Below are positions 16,285 through 23,427 of a DNA stretch of 35,465 bases, piece after piece. Both the position numbers and the translations under genes were made by a program. Each line of letters opens with the position of its first letter. Position 1 is the first letter of the stretch. Below the pieces are notes generated by a model. That model searched no databases. It had not been told where the DNA came from and saw only the letters and a program-made list of their open reading frames with translations. The DNA comes from an uncultured Clostridia bacterium (GTDB lineage Bacteria > Bacillota > Clostridia > Peptostreptococcales > Anaerovoracaceae): NCBI GenBank assembly GCA_944386095.1, contig CALWZU010000099.1:1-35465 (forward strand), in the 5' to 3' direction.

Positions 16285-16548
16285 CTATTTATCCGATTGT
16301 TTCTCGATTTTGAAAATATTAATTACATCGCTGTCAGGGCAGCAGAAACGGATTTCTCCGCATTCCGCCCTGGGCGGCTCTCCGCCATAACGGAGAATGT
16401 CGATATACGGAAAGGCCACGTGCATGGCCATGGGACACAGCCTTCCTCTTTCGGTGTCATAATCGAAGGAATCGCCGAGTTTGTGCCCTCTGTGACAGGG
16501 ATGGGAGCCTTTTCGATCCACCAGGGTGATGTTGATAGCAGGCTTCAT
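16285..16548 (-). CDS. TIGR04076 family protein
   Basis: An 87-residue protein of a small family of unknown function. Family marks are 'CHRGHKLGDSF' near the start, 'LCPMAMHVAFPYIDILRYGG' in the middle, and a Cys-rich end 'ECGEIRFCCPD'. The Cys and His pattern suggests metal binding (inference). The start at 16548 is preceded by GGAGGTG (minus, complement of 16555-16561); an earlier in-frame Met at 16602 lacks a site and falls in the promoter. It is followed after 23 bases by the ferredoxin-type gene, so they form one operon, read divergently from the Crp/Fnr gene. The shared intergenic palindrome suggests that regulator controls it. Confidence 0.85.
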   Translation of the reverse strand: MKPAINITLVDRKGSHPCHRGHKLGDSFDYDTERGRLCPMAMHVAFPYIDILRYGGEPPRAECGEIRFCCPDSDVINIFKIEKQSDK

Positions 16549-16562
16549 TTTTATCACCTCCA

Positions 16563-16591
16563 TTGACTTTGTGTTTTTATGATAGCATAAT
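16563..16591 (+). promoter_or_regulatory. Promoter of the Crp/Fnr regulator gene
   Basis: TTGACT (16563-16568), a 17-base spacer and CATAAT (16586-16591), with transcription starting near 16598. The palindrome at 16607-16620 would lie just downstream of the start. Confidence 0.6.
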
Positions 16592-16606
16592 AAATAAAAC
16601 AATACG

Positions 16607-16620
16607 GTTGCATTTGCAAC
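16607..16620. promoter_or_regulatory. Crp/Fnr-type palindromic operator
   Basis: GTTGCATTTGCAAC is a perfect palindrome with the 5-4-5 geometry of FNR-type sites. Its centre is 41.5 bases upstream of a start near 16572 predicted from a minus-strand -10 box TATCAT (16584-16579), the classical class II activator position for the TIGR04076 operon. For the regulator's own promoter it would act as a downstream block. Confidence 0.6.
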
Positions 16621-16634
16621 AGAAAGAGGGATTT

Positions 16635-17294
16635 ATGAACAAATATCTTTCTGTCCTGAAGAGAACCAGGATGTTTGCCGGCGTGAGGGATGAAGAAATC
16701 GCTTCTATGCTTGCCTGTCTTGGGGCAAGGCTTTATACCTGCAAAAAAGGCGAGTATGTGCTGCGCCAGGGTGAAGGACTGGGGGATATCCTGATTTTAG
16801 TGGAAGGCAAGCTGCATATTCAAAGGGAGGATTATTGGGGGAATCGAAGCATCCTTGGACAGATCGCCGAGGGCGAAATGTTCGGCGAGGCTTATGTGGC
16901 CCCGGAAAGCGGCGTTCTTTTAAATGATGTGATCGCCGTTGAGGACAGCGCCGTTATGTTTTTTGATGTAAAAAAAATCATGACGGCCTGCTCCTGTGCC
17001 TGCCGGTTTCACGCCCTGGTGGTACAGAATCTGTTTTTCGCCATTTCCGAAAAAAACAGACAGCTGGTGCGAAAGCTGGGGCACATGTCCAGGCGTTCCA
17101 CCAGGGAAAAACTTCTTTCTTATTTATCCGAAGAAGCCGGAAAGCATAACAGCGCAAGCTTTACCATCCCCTTTAACCGTCAGCAGCTGGCGGATTTCTT
17201 GTCTGTGGATCGCAGCGCCATGTCAAAAGAGCTTTGCAAAATGCGGGATGAAGGCTTGCTATGCTTTGAAAAGAACCGGTTTAAGCTGCTGTAA
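16635..17294 (+). CDS. Crp/Fnr family transcriptional regulator
   Basis: A 219-residue regulator. Residues about 10-125 form the cyclic-nucleotide-binding-type beta-roll ('GEYVLRQGEGLGDILILVEG', then 'GEMFGEAYV'), followed by a long dimer helix and a winged helix-turn-helix at about 180-209 ('FNRQQLADFLSVDRSAMSKE'). The ligand is unknown; a CSCAC stretch around the end of the beta-roll could be redox or metal sensitive (inference). The start at 16635 has AAAGAGGG before it, while the frame extends to 16563 without a site. A palindrome with FNR-like geometry lies between it and the divergent iron-sulfur operon, which is its likely target. Confidence 0.9.
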   Translation: MNKYLSVLKRTRMFAGVRDEEIASMLACLGARLYTCKKGEYVLRQGEGLGDILILVEGKLHIQREDYWGNRSILGQIAEGEMFGEAYVAPESGVLLNDVIAVEDSAVMFFDVKKIMTACSCACRFHALVVQNLFFAISEKNRQLVRKLGHMSRRSTREKLLSYLSEEAGKHNSASFTIPFNRQQLADFLSVDRSAMSKELCKMRDEGLLCFEKNRFKLL

Positions 17295-17440
17295 GAAGCA
17301 AAAAGGAAAGCGGTTAAAGATTCTAAAAGCCCGTGGGGCGGCATGAAGCCCGGTGAAAAACCGCTCCGGGGACGGCGGCGTATGCCCGGGGGCGTTTCTT
17401 TGACCCTTTTTGCTTTCCTTCTGTTTATCTGAGAAAGGAA
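17295..17440. other. GC-rich structured intergenic region, unassigned
   Basis: This gap holds several nested or adjacent stems: AAGGAAAGC (17303-17311) with GCTTTCCTT (17412-17420), or alternatively GCAAAAAGG (17298-17306) with CCTTTTTGC (17405-17413). Inside are short hairpins such as GGGC/GCCC, CGGT/ACCG and GGC/GCC with tetraloop-size loops. It ends in CCCTTTTT. It could be a complex terminator of the Crp/Fnr gene or a structured RNA. No known riboswitch consensus was matched. Confidence 0.4.
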
Positions 17441-17443
17441 AAA

Positions 17444-17452
17444 TGATAAAAT
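17444..17452 (+). promoter_or_regulatory. Extended -10 promoter of nadE
   Basis: TGATAAAAT gives TAAAAT (17447-17452) with an extended TG, about 45 bases before the nadE start. The -35 region is poor. The structured region lies upstream of it, not in the nadE leader. Confidence 0.5.
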
Positions 17453-17496
17453 AAAGAAAAACGAATCGAAAATCAAAAATGAAGCAGGAGGCTTTT

Positions 17497-18234
17497 ATGA
17501 GAGATTATCAGCAGGAATTTGACAATCGTGTGGCCTTTATCAGGGATTGCCTGGAAAAGGCTCACTGCGGCGGCCTGGTTTACGGAAACAGCGGGGGAAA
17601 GGACAGCGCTCTTGTGGGTATTTTGTGCAAGGCGGCCTGTGAAAATACCCTGGGGGTGATGATGCCCTGTCAGTCCAAACGAAATTTCGGGGAAGATATG
17701 GAAGATGGACTGGCGGTTGCCAAACAGTTTCATATCGATACCATTACGGTGGATTTGACCGGGGCTAAGGAAGCCATGCTGGGAGAGATAAAAGAAGCGG
17801 TGGAGGTGACAGAGGGCGCCGATAAAAATATCGCTCCCCGTCTGAGGATGACCACACTTTACGCTATCGGTCAGTCAAGAGGCGCTCTTGTGGTTGGAAC
17901 GGGAAACCGCAGCGAAAGGTATACAGGCTATTTTACAAAATGGGGGGACGGGGCCTTTGACCTCAATCCCATTTCAGACCTGACGGTTACGGAAATCTAT
18001 GAATTTCTCACATTTTTGAAGGCGCCGGAAAACATCATCCAAAAAGCTCCCTCTGCGGGCCTGTTTGAAGGGCAGACCGATGAAAAGGAAATGGGCGTCA
18101 CCTACAAAGAAATCGATCAGTATATTACCGAAAAAACGGGAAGCCCTCAGGCGGTGGAAAAGATCGTTTCCATGCATAACCGAAGCGCCCATAAGCTTCA
18201 GCCGGCAAAGCTGTATCATCCCATTGAAGAATAA
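17497..18234 (+). CDS. nadE: NH3-dependent NAD(+) synthetase
   Basis: A 245-residue enzyme that amidates nicotinate adenine dinucleotide to NAD with ATP. The PP-loop SGGKDS is at residues 32-37, and 'GTGNRSERYTGYFTKWGDGA' is the typical substrate segment with the flexible loop. The later 'PSAGLFEGQTDEKEMGVTY' is also diagnostic. There is no glutaminase domain, so ammonia is the nitrogen source. The start at 17497 follows GCAGGAGG; the frame opens 18 bases earlier at an ATG that would put the ribosome binding site inside the gene. It is followed after 39 bases by a nucleoside phosphorylase gene, so the two are probably co-transcribed. Confidence 0.95.
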   Translation: MRDYQQEFDNRVAFIRDCLEKAHCGGLVYGNSGGKDSALVGILCKAACENTLGVMMPCQSKRNFGEDMEDGLAVAKQFHIDTITVDLTGAKEAMLGEIKEAVEVTEGADKNIAPRLRMTTLYAIGQSRGALVVGTGNRSERYTGYFTKWGDGAFDLNPISDLTVTEIYEFLTFLKAPENIIQKAPSAGLFEGQTDEKEMGVTYKEIDQYITEKTGSPQAVEKIVSMHNRSAHKLQPAKLYHPIEE

Positions 18235-18273
18235 AAAACAGAAAAACCAATTTGGGGGAAAGGAGTGTGTCCT

Positions 18274-19080
18274 ATGAAAAGAAAGGGTATTATCGGAGGA
18301 ACCGGCGTTTACGATCTTGGCTATCATGACGGCGTCACGGACGGAGAGATGAGAAAAGACGTGGTGGATACCCCTTATGGAAGCGTGGAGGTGGAAATCC
18401 TCAGCCTGAAGGACAAGAAGGGGGAGGATCTGGAAATTGTGTTTCTGCCCCGTCATGGAAAGGATCATTCCGCCATGCCCCATATGATCAATTACCGGGC
18501 CAATGTGATGGCCATGGCTATGATGGGGGTGGACGAAATTTACGCCACTTGTATGGTAGGCTCCATGCGCAGCCAGTTTGGAGTAGGAGAAATCGTGACC
18601 ATCAAGGATTTCCTGGATTTTACCAAAACAAGGCCTTCTACGTTTTTTGAGGAGGATGAGGAGGTAAAGCATGTGGATGTATCCCATCCGTATTGCCAGC
18701 GGCTCCGGACGGCCTTTTACCAGTCGGCGGATGCGAACCATCTGCGGGTCAAGGGGGGCGCGGTATATGTGTGCACCGAAGGGCCCCGCTTTGAATCGGT
18801 GGCGGAAATCCGGTTTTTCCAGATGATCGGAGGGGATGTGGTAGGCATGACCAACGTCCCTGAATGCATCTTGGCAAAGGAACTGGGAATCTGCTACGGG
18901 GCGGTGGGCATCGTATCCAACTGGGCGGCGGGAATCGGCACCAGCGTCCAGTTTAAAGCGCTGGGGGAAAAGCTGGAAGAAAGCCGCCGTAAGGTGATCC
19001 AGGTCTTTGTAGATGTGTTCCGTTCCGAAACGGATGAGGAAAAGGACTGCGACTGCGCCGATTCGGTGATGGTGTTGTAG
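18274..19080 (+). CDS. S-methyl-5'-thioadenosine/inosine phosphorylase family
   Basis: A 268-residue purine nucleoside phosphorylase-fold enzyme of the MTAP/MTIP type, which splits methylthioadenosine or a related nucleoside with phosphate. The signature is the N-terminal 'GIIGGTGVYDLG' phosphate loop, 'FLPRHGKDHSAMPHMINYRA', and the active-site 'TEGPRFESVAEIRFF' with 'VGMTNVPECILAKELGICY'. MTAP and MTIP differ by one or two residues near the base, which cannot be judged safely here. ATG at 18274 has AAAGGAG 8 bases before; a GTG at 18265 overlaps that site. It follows nadE in an apparent operon. The C-terminus has a CDCAD tail of unknown meaning. Confidence 0.88.
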   Translation: MKRKGIIGGTGVYDLGYHDGVTDGEMRKDVVDTPYGSVEVEILSLKDKKGEDLEIVFLPRHGKDHSAMPHMINYRANVMAMAMMGVDEIYATCMVGSMRSQFGVGEIVTIKDFLDFTKTRPSTFFEEDEEVKHVDVSHPYCQRLRTAFYQSADANHLRVKGGAVYVCTEGPRFESVAEIRFFQMIGGDVVGMTNVPECILAKELGICYGAVGIVSNWAAGIGTSVQFKALGEKLEESRRKVIQVFVDVFRSETDEEKDCDCADSVMVL

Positions 19081-19106
19081 GCCGGGGCTGTTTGGGGTCC
19101 GTTATT

Positions 19107-19136
19107 TTGCGTTAATTCAAAAAATCTTGATAAAAG
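19107..19136 (+). promoter_or_regulatory. Promoter of the second SLH protein gene
   Basis: TTGCGT (19107-19112), an 18-base spacer, and TAAAAG (19131-19136) with an extended TG at 19128-19129. Confidence 0.45.
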
Positions 19137-19158
19137 GGGAAAAAGGGGGTAACGGATT

Positions 19159-20640
19159 TTGAAAAGAAAAGGGATTTCCATGATCCTGGCAGGGCTTCTC
19201 GCTTTGACCGGCACCACTGCCGCCTTTGGACAGACGGCTGTCTTTTCCGATGTTTCAGGAACGCCTTATGAAAAAGCGGCGGAGCGCCTTTTTCAGGAAG
19301 AAATCCTTTCCGGCTACGGAGACGGCACCTTCCGGCCGGAAAACACCATTACCAGGGCGGAAGCCTGCGTCATGGTGACAAAGGCTATGGATCCGGCTCA
19401 GAGAGAGCTTGAAGGGGCTGCTTCCGGAGGCTTTGAGGATGTGAAAGAGGATTACTGGGGCGCGCCTTATATCGATTATGCCGCCTCAGAAGGCGTGATC
19501 AGCGGTTATCCCGACGGAAGCTTCAGGCCGGAGGGGGAAGTGACCTACTATGAAATGGCGGCGATGCTGGTAAACGCCGCGGGAATCCCCCCGGCGGAGC
19601 TGGAAGGCCAGTGGCCTGAGAATTATGACAGAAAGGCTCAGGAAACGGGACTGTACGCGGACATGGTTTTAGAAGGGGCTTTTGATGGCAACGCTCCCGC
19701 CATAAGGGGAAATGTGGCGATCATGACGGAAAAGGCTCTTTCAGAAATCTCCCGGGCCAGCGGTGAAAGCAGCGGGCAGGAAGATTCAGAAGGCGGCTAT
19801 GAGGAGATTTTAGCGGAGCTTGAAAAGGAATACGGCGTTTTTAACGCAAGCCAGACGGGAACCATGCACAGCTGGGAGGACGCCTGGTTCGACCCTTATG
19901 GGGTAATGGGCTCTGCTCAGGGGGATTTTGACGCAGACGGGCAGGCAGAACTGTTTGTGGCCGTAGCGCAGCCCTGCGGTCATATAAGCGCCGAAGGGGC
20001 TCATATTATGCTTTATATGTATGACAGGGAAAGCGGAAAAACGGTCCTGGCGGATTCCATGCCCATGGGTGAATACATCCAGGATGAAAAGGGAGAGAGG
20101 ATCCAGGCAGAGCTGCTGCTTCAGCCCAACTACATGGTGCGGCAGATCCTTCAGGCAGACGTGGTAAAAGCCCAGGGCCATACCTATATCATGTGTGAAA
20201 ATCATCTGATTTCCGGCGTTTTTGCCGACGGCTCTACCCAGTCCTACTGGCTTTTGGAATATACCGGCGGCAAGCTTCAGTTCGCAGGCTCCTTTACCCA
20301 GATGGGAATGGGAAGCGCGGAGTTTTCCTTTACCGGCTATGATTTCGAAAAGGGAAGCTGCAAAGAGGCTGTTTTGTATTACAGCGAATGGCAGGAAGAG
20401 GATCCCCTGTATCATCATTATGGAGAGGCGCTGAAAGCGTTCTTTGGAAACTACGGAATTGCCATTGACAGCGAGGCGGCAGCCCTTGCTTCCGTACCGG
20501 ACAGCTATGATTTTGTTAAGCCCATCCTTTCCGCCCAAAGCGACAGTCGGCTTGTTTTCCGGCTTCTGAATACGCTGACGGAAACGGACTGGATGAACGG
20601 TCAATTTTCCTTTTCCGCCAGCCTGAAGGCGGGAAAATAA
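19159..20640 (+). CDS. Secreted SLH-domain protein of unknown function
   Basis: A 493-residue exported protein. TTG at 19159 is chosen because it gives the signal peptide a basic start (KRK) and has GGGGGT upstream; ATG at 19180 would leave only an uncharged start. The hydrophobic core ends at 'AAFGQ' near residue 25. Two SLH modules follow, with 'ILSGYGDGTFRPENTITRAE' and 'GVISGYPDGSFRPEGEVTYY'. After a linker rich in Glu, Gly and Ser (about 195-225) there is a 250-residue domain of unrecognised type, with 'FDADGQAELFVAVAQPCGH' like an FG-GAP/EF-hand-type loop and several Tyr/Trp-rich strands. It is likely held at the cell wall. It resembles the first SLH protein in its TTG start and SLH motif. 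Confidence 0.85.
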   Translation: MKRKGISMILAGLLALTGTTAAFGQTAVFSDVSGTPYEKAAERLFQEEILSGYGDGTFRPENTITRAEACVMVTKAMDPAQRELEGAASGGFEDVKEDYWGAPYIDYAASEGVISGYPDGSFRPEGEVTYYEMAAMLVNAAGIPPAELEGQWPENYDRKAQETGLYADMVLEGAFDGNAPAIRGNVAIMTEKALSEISRASGESSGQEDSEGGYEEILAELEKEYGVFNASQTGTMHSWEDAWFDPYGVMGSAQGDFDADGQAELFVAVAQPCGHISAEGAHIMLYMYDRESGKTVLADSMPMGEYIQDEKGERIQAELLLQPNYMVRQILQADVVKAQGHTYIMCENHLISGVFADGSTQSYWLLEYTGGKLQFAGSFTQMGMGSAEFSFTGYDFEKGSCKEAVLYYSEWQEEDPLYHHYGEALKAFFGNYGIAIDSEAAALASVPDSYDFVKPILSAQSDSRLVFRLLNTLTETDWMNGQFSFSASLKAGK

Positions 20641-20669
20641 AGTGAGCCGAAGGATCCGGTTAAAAAAAG

Positions 20670-20713
20670 GAGGGTATCCCCTCAAGTCATTTCATGACTT
20701 TTGGGACACCCTC
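20670..20713. terminator. Bidirectional terminator, strongest for the minus-strand operon
   Basis: A long interrupted hairpin: GAGGGT/ACCCTC (20670-20675 with 20708-20713), then TCCC/GGGA, then AAGTCAT/ATGACTT with a 3-base loop. On the minus strand it is followed by CTTTTTTT; on the plus strand by CTTAATTGTTT. Confidence 0.8.
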
Positions 20714-20728
20714 TTAATTGTTTAAGGC

Positions 20729-20923
20729 TTATTCTTCCGATAATACGGTCAGATCATGAGCTTCTTCAATATGGACACTGCCTGTGATTTCTCCCAGCCT
20801 TCCATAGGCCTGCACTCTGGTTCCTTCTCCGATGGCGGAAAAGTCCAGATCCTCATAATGGCTGTCTCCCATAACGATGCTGAATTCTACGCTTGCGTAT
20901 TCCCCAAGCTCAAAGACGGCCAC
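20729..20923 (-). CDS. Small OB-like protein, hypothetical
   Basis: A 64-residue acidic protein beginning with GTG. The strands 'FELGEYASVEFSIVMGD', 'EGTRVQAYGRLGEITGSVHI' and a closing strand look like an OB-fold nucleic-acid-binding domain of the tRNA_anti type, but this is a pattern reading only. The ribosome binding site is weak (CTGAGG adjoining the GTG). It lies 35 bases after the GGGtGRT gene and 15 bases before a terminator, so it would be the last gene of that operon. A stop codon lies 7 codons upstream in frame, near a run of seven A residues, so a shortened or frameshifted longer gene cannot be excluded. Confidence 0.45.
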   Translation of the reverse strand: MAVFELGEYASVEFSIVMGDSHYEDLDFSAIGEGTRVQAYGRLGEITGSVHIEEAHDLTVLSEE

Positions 20924-20958
20924 CTCAGAAGGATAGGATTTTTTTCACAGGCCGCACC

Positions 20959-21969
20959 TTAGAACTTCCCAGCCTTAGCCGCTTCTTCCACGGCTACGGC
21001 CACAGCGACTGTGGCGCCTACCATGGGATTGTTGCCCATACCGATCAGTCCCATCATTTCCACATGGGCGGGTACGGAGGAGGAACCGGCAAACTGAGCG
21101 TCTCCGTGCATTCTGCCCATAGAGTCGGTAAGACCATAGGAAGCGGGGCCCGCCGCCATGTTGTCAGGATGCAGGGTGCGTCCCGTTCCGCCGCCGGAAG
21201 CGACGGAAAAATATTTTCTGCCGTTTTCCCAGGCCCATTTTTTATAGGTGCCGGCCACCAGATGCTGGAATCGGGTGGGATTGGTGGAATTACCGGTGAT
21301 GGATACGTCAACCCCCTCGGAGATCATAATGGCGACGCCTTCCTGCACATCGTTGGCGCCATAGACCTTTACCTGAGCCCGGCTGCCATCAGAGAAGGGC
21401 TTTTCCTCCAGGACGGTAAGCCGGCCTGTGGAAAAATCATAGGCGGTTTTCACATAGGTAAAGCCGTTGATGCGGGAAATGATATAGGCGGCGTCTTTGC
21501 CAAGACCGTTTAAGATGACCCGCAGGGGCTTTTTTCTGACCTTGTTTGCCGTATTGGCGATGCCGATAGCGCCTTCGGCGGCGGCAAAGGATTCGTGCCC
21601 TGCCAGGAAACAGAAGCACTGCGTCTCTTCCCGAAGGAGCATGGCGCCCAGATTGCCGTGGCCAAGGCCTACCTTTCTGTTTTCCGCTACGGAGCCGGGA
21701 ATGCAGAAGGCCTGCAGGCCGATACCGATTTTTTCCGCCGCCTGTGCCGCTGTAGAAGCTTTTTCCTTCAGGGCGATAGCGCAGCCAAGGGTATAGGCCC
21801 ATACGGCGTTTTCAAAAGCAATGGACTGTACGCCCTTTACGATGGCCCCTACATCGATGTTGTTTTCGGCGCAAAGGGCCTGAGCGTCCTCAAGAGAGGA
21901 AAAGCCGAAGGCGGACAGTTCTTTGTTGATTTTATCGATTCTACGTTCGTAACCTTCAAATGTAACCAT
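20959..21969 (-). CDS. GGGtGRT family protein
   Basis: A 336-residue protein of a conserved family in anaerobes named for its motif, which is present exactly as GGGTGRT at 259-265. Other family features are 'GYERRIDKINKELS' at the start, 'FCIPGSVAENRKVGLGHGNLG' and 'FAGSSSVPAHVEMMGLIGMG' near the end. The function is unknown. It is nearly always found next to a NifU-like scaffold gene, as here, so a role in iron-sulfur cluster building or a related reaction has been suggested from context. The start at 21969 has AAGGAGG before it; the frame opens upstream only into the neighbouring gene's end. Confidence 0.9.
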   Translation of the reverse strand: MVTFEGYERRIDKINKELSAFGFSSLEDAQALCAENNIDVGAIVKGVQSIAFENAVWAYTLGCAIALKEKASTAAQAAEKIGIGLQAFCIPGSVAENRKVGLGHGNLGAMLLREETQCFCFLAGHESFAAAEGAIGIANTANKVRKKPLRVILNGLGKDAAYIISRINGFTYVKTAYDFSTGRLTVLEEKPFSDGSRAQVKVYGANDVQEGVAIMISEGVDVSITGNSTNPTRFQHLVAGTYKKWAWENGRKYFSVASGGGTGRTLHPDNMAAGPASYGLTDSMGRMHGDAQFAGSSSVPAHVEMMGLIGMGNNPMVGATVAVAVAVEEAAKAGKF

Positions 21970-21982
21970 TTTCGCCGCCTCC

Positions 21983-22675
21983 TTATTCTTTCCTGGGATC
22001 CAGATAGGTTTTGGCGTCTGCGAATCTGCCGTAAACGCCGATGTTGTTTTCATAGGCTTCCTTGGGGTCTACGCCTTTGCGGATCTGTTCCATCATCTTT
22101 CCAAGATGAACGAACTGATAGCCGATAACCTCTTCGTTTTCGTCAAGCCCCACCTTTAAAATATAGCCCTCCGCCATTTCCAGATAGCGAACGCCCTTGG
22201 CCTTGGTGCCGAACATGGTGCCAACCTGAGAACGCAGGCCCTTGCCCAGGTCCTCAAGAGAAGCGCCTATCGGAAGGCCGCTCTCGGAAAAGGCTGTCTG
22301 ACTTCTGCCGTAGGCCAGCTGCTTGAAGATCTCCCGCATGGCCACGTTGATGGCGTCGCATACAAGATCGGTATTCAGAGCCTCCAGAAGGGTTTTGCCC
22401 TGAAGGATCTCCGCCGCCATAGCCGCGGAATGGGTCATACCGCTGCAGCCGATGGTTTCCACCAGAGCCTCCTGGATGATGCCCTCCTTTACGTTCAGGG
22501 TCAGCTTGCAGGCTCCCTGCTGCGGCGCGCACCAGCCGATGCCGTGGGAAAGACCGGAAATATCTTTGATTTCCTTTGCCTGCACCCACCGGCCTTCCTC
22601 CGGGATCGGAGCGGGCCCATGATCGCAGCCCTTTGCCACACAGTGCATCGTGGTGACTTCATGTGAATAATTCAT
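21983..22675 (-). CDS. Iron-sulfur cluster assembly scaffold-like (NifU/IscU-like) protein
   Basis: A 230-residue relative of the NifU N-terminal/IscU scaffold. The IscU-like segment has 'GACKLTLNVKEGIIQEALVE' and 'TIGCSGMTHSAAMAAEILQG' with Cys77 in the position of the second conserved cluster ligand, then Cys106. Extra Cys residues at 12, 17, 49 and 56 are unlike the standard scaffold and may form a further metal site. The C-terminal 90 residues are not found in IscU. The start has AAGGGGGAG before it. It lies 13 bases before the GGGtGRT gene, its usual partner, and 17 bases after the thioesterase gene, so all belong to one transcript. Confidence 0.88.
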   Translation of the reverse strand: MNYSHEVTTMHCVAKGCDHGPAPIPEEGRWVQAKEIKDISGLSHGIGWCAPQQGACKLTLNVKEGIIQEALVETIGCSGMTHSAAMAAEILQGKTLLEALNTDLVCDAINVAMREIFKQLAYGRSQTAFSESGLPIGASLEDLGKGLRSQVGTMFGTKAKGVRYLEMAEGYILKVGLDENEEVIGYQFVHLGKMMEQIRKGVDPKEAYENNIGVYGRFADAKTYLDPRKE

Positions 22676-22692
22676 ACTGACTCCCCCTTGCT

Positions 22693-23220
22693 TTATTTTT
22701 TTGTTTTCGGTGGTTCTACAAAATCAGGTATTTCGATTTCCGTCAGGATGGTCCGGGAAGGGATGGCCTCATGATAGGTTGAGGACTCATGGACCTTTTC
22801 CGGCGGGATGATGAAATAAACACCCTCGCAGGTGGCCGCCTTCTGCCCCGTAGGAAGAAAGATTTCCCCCACCGCTTTATAGACTTTTTCGCCTACCTCG
22901 GAAACCCTTCCCATGGCTACGCATTCTACCCGGGAGGGGATGGTTTTCAGAAAATTGACCTTCAATTCGATGGTATAGGCGGAGGTGCCGGGCTGAACCA
23001 GATGCATCGCCCTTCCCACGGTTTCGTCCAGGATGGCGCAGATCACGCCCCCGTGAAGAATGCCGGGGTGGCCCTCATGGACTTTTTTGGCGGTGAAAAT
23101 GCAGGCGCATTCATTGTTTTCCAAAGCATAAAAATCCGCGTTCAGGCCGCCCTCATTGTCTGTTCCGCAGACAAAGCAGCCCGTTGAATTGCTCATACGA
23201 TTACGTATTTTATATTTCAT
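22693..23220 (-). CDS. PaaI-like hotdog-fold thioesterase
   Basis: A 175-residue hotdog protein. 'GILHGGVICAILDETVGRAM' holds the HGG turn (56-58) with Asp65-Glu66 typical of PaaI/YbgC acyl-CoA thioesterases, and 'TIELKVNFLKTIPS' is the second core strand. The N-terminal 'CFVCG' pair (Cys15, Cys18) occurs in a subgroup of these enzymes and could bind zinc. The substrate is unknown. No good ribosome binding site is seen at 23220; the next in-frame Met at 23196 has none either. It heads the thioesterase, scaffold, GGGtGRT and OB-like gene run. Confidence 0.85.
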   Translation of the reverse strand: MKYKIRNRMSNSTGCFVCGTDNEGGLNADFYALENNECACIFTAKKVHEGHPGILHGGVICAILDETVGRAMHLVQPGTSAYTIELKVNFLKTIPSRVECVAMGRVSEVGEKVYKAVGEIFLPTGQKAATCEGVYFIIPPEKVHESSTYHEAIPSRTILTEIEIPDFVEPPKTKK

Positions 23221-23255
23221 GGTGATCGGTTGTCCTTTGCTGTAGTATCTGTAAT

Positions 23256-23287
23256 GGACTTTTTCCCCGGGTAAGGGGAAAAAGTCC
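23256..23287 (+). terminator. Strong hairpin with plus-strand T tract
   Basis: A perfect 13-bp stem (23256-23268 with 23275-23287, loop of 6) followed on the plus strand by GTTTTGTTTT. No plus-strand gene ends nearby; flanking genes are both on the minus strand. Confidence 0.5.
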
Positions 23288-23314
23288 GTTTTGTTTTGGT
23301 TTCCTATCGCTTAA

Positions 23315-23341
23315 GAATCGGCGCAAAGCCTGCGCCGATTC
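23315..23341 (-). terminator. Probable terminator of the pyruvate carboxylase gene
   Basis: A perfect 10-bp GC-rich stem (23315-23324 with 23332-23341, loop of 7) about 90 bases after the gene's stop. The T tract on the minus strand is short, so the 13-bp hairpin beyond may assist. Confidence 0.5.
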
Positions 23342-23427
23342 CGGGTCTTTCCCTTTATACGCTTTATATGCCCGGCAGGGGCCGTCATGTTTTGAAAAGC
23401 ATCCTTTGGGAAGCTGTGCCGTCTTTT

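Noticed and set aside
17295-17440. Cobalamin-type riboswitch
   Set aside because: A segment like CCGGTGAAA...CCG recalls one box of that class, but the other conserved elements are missing and a nadE promoter lies downstream.
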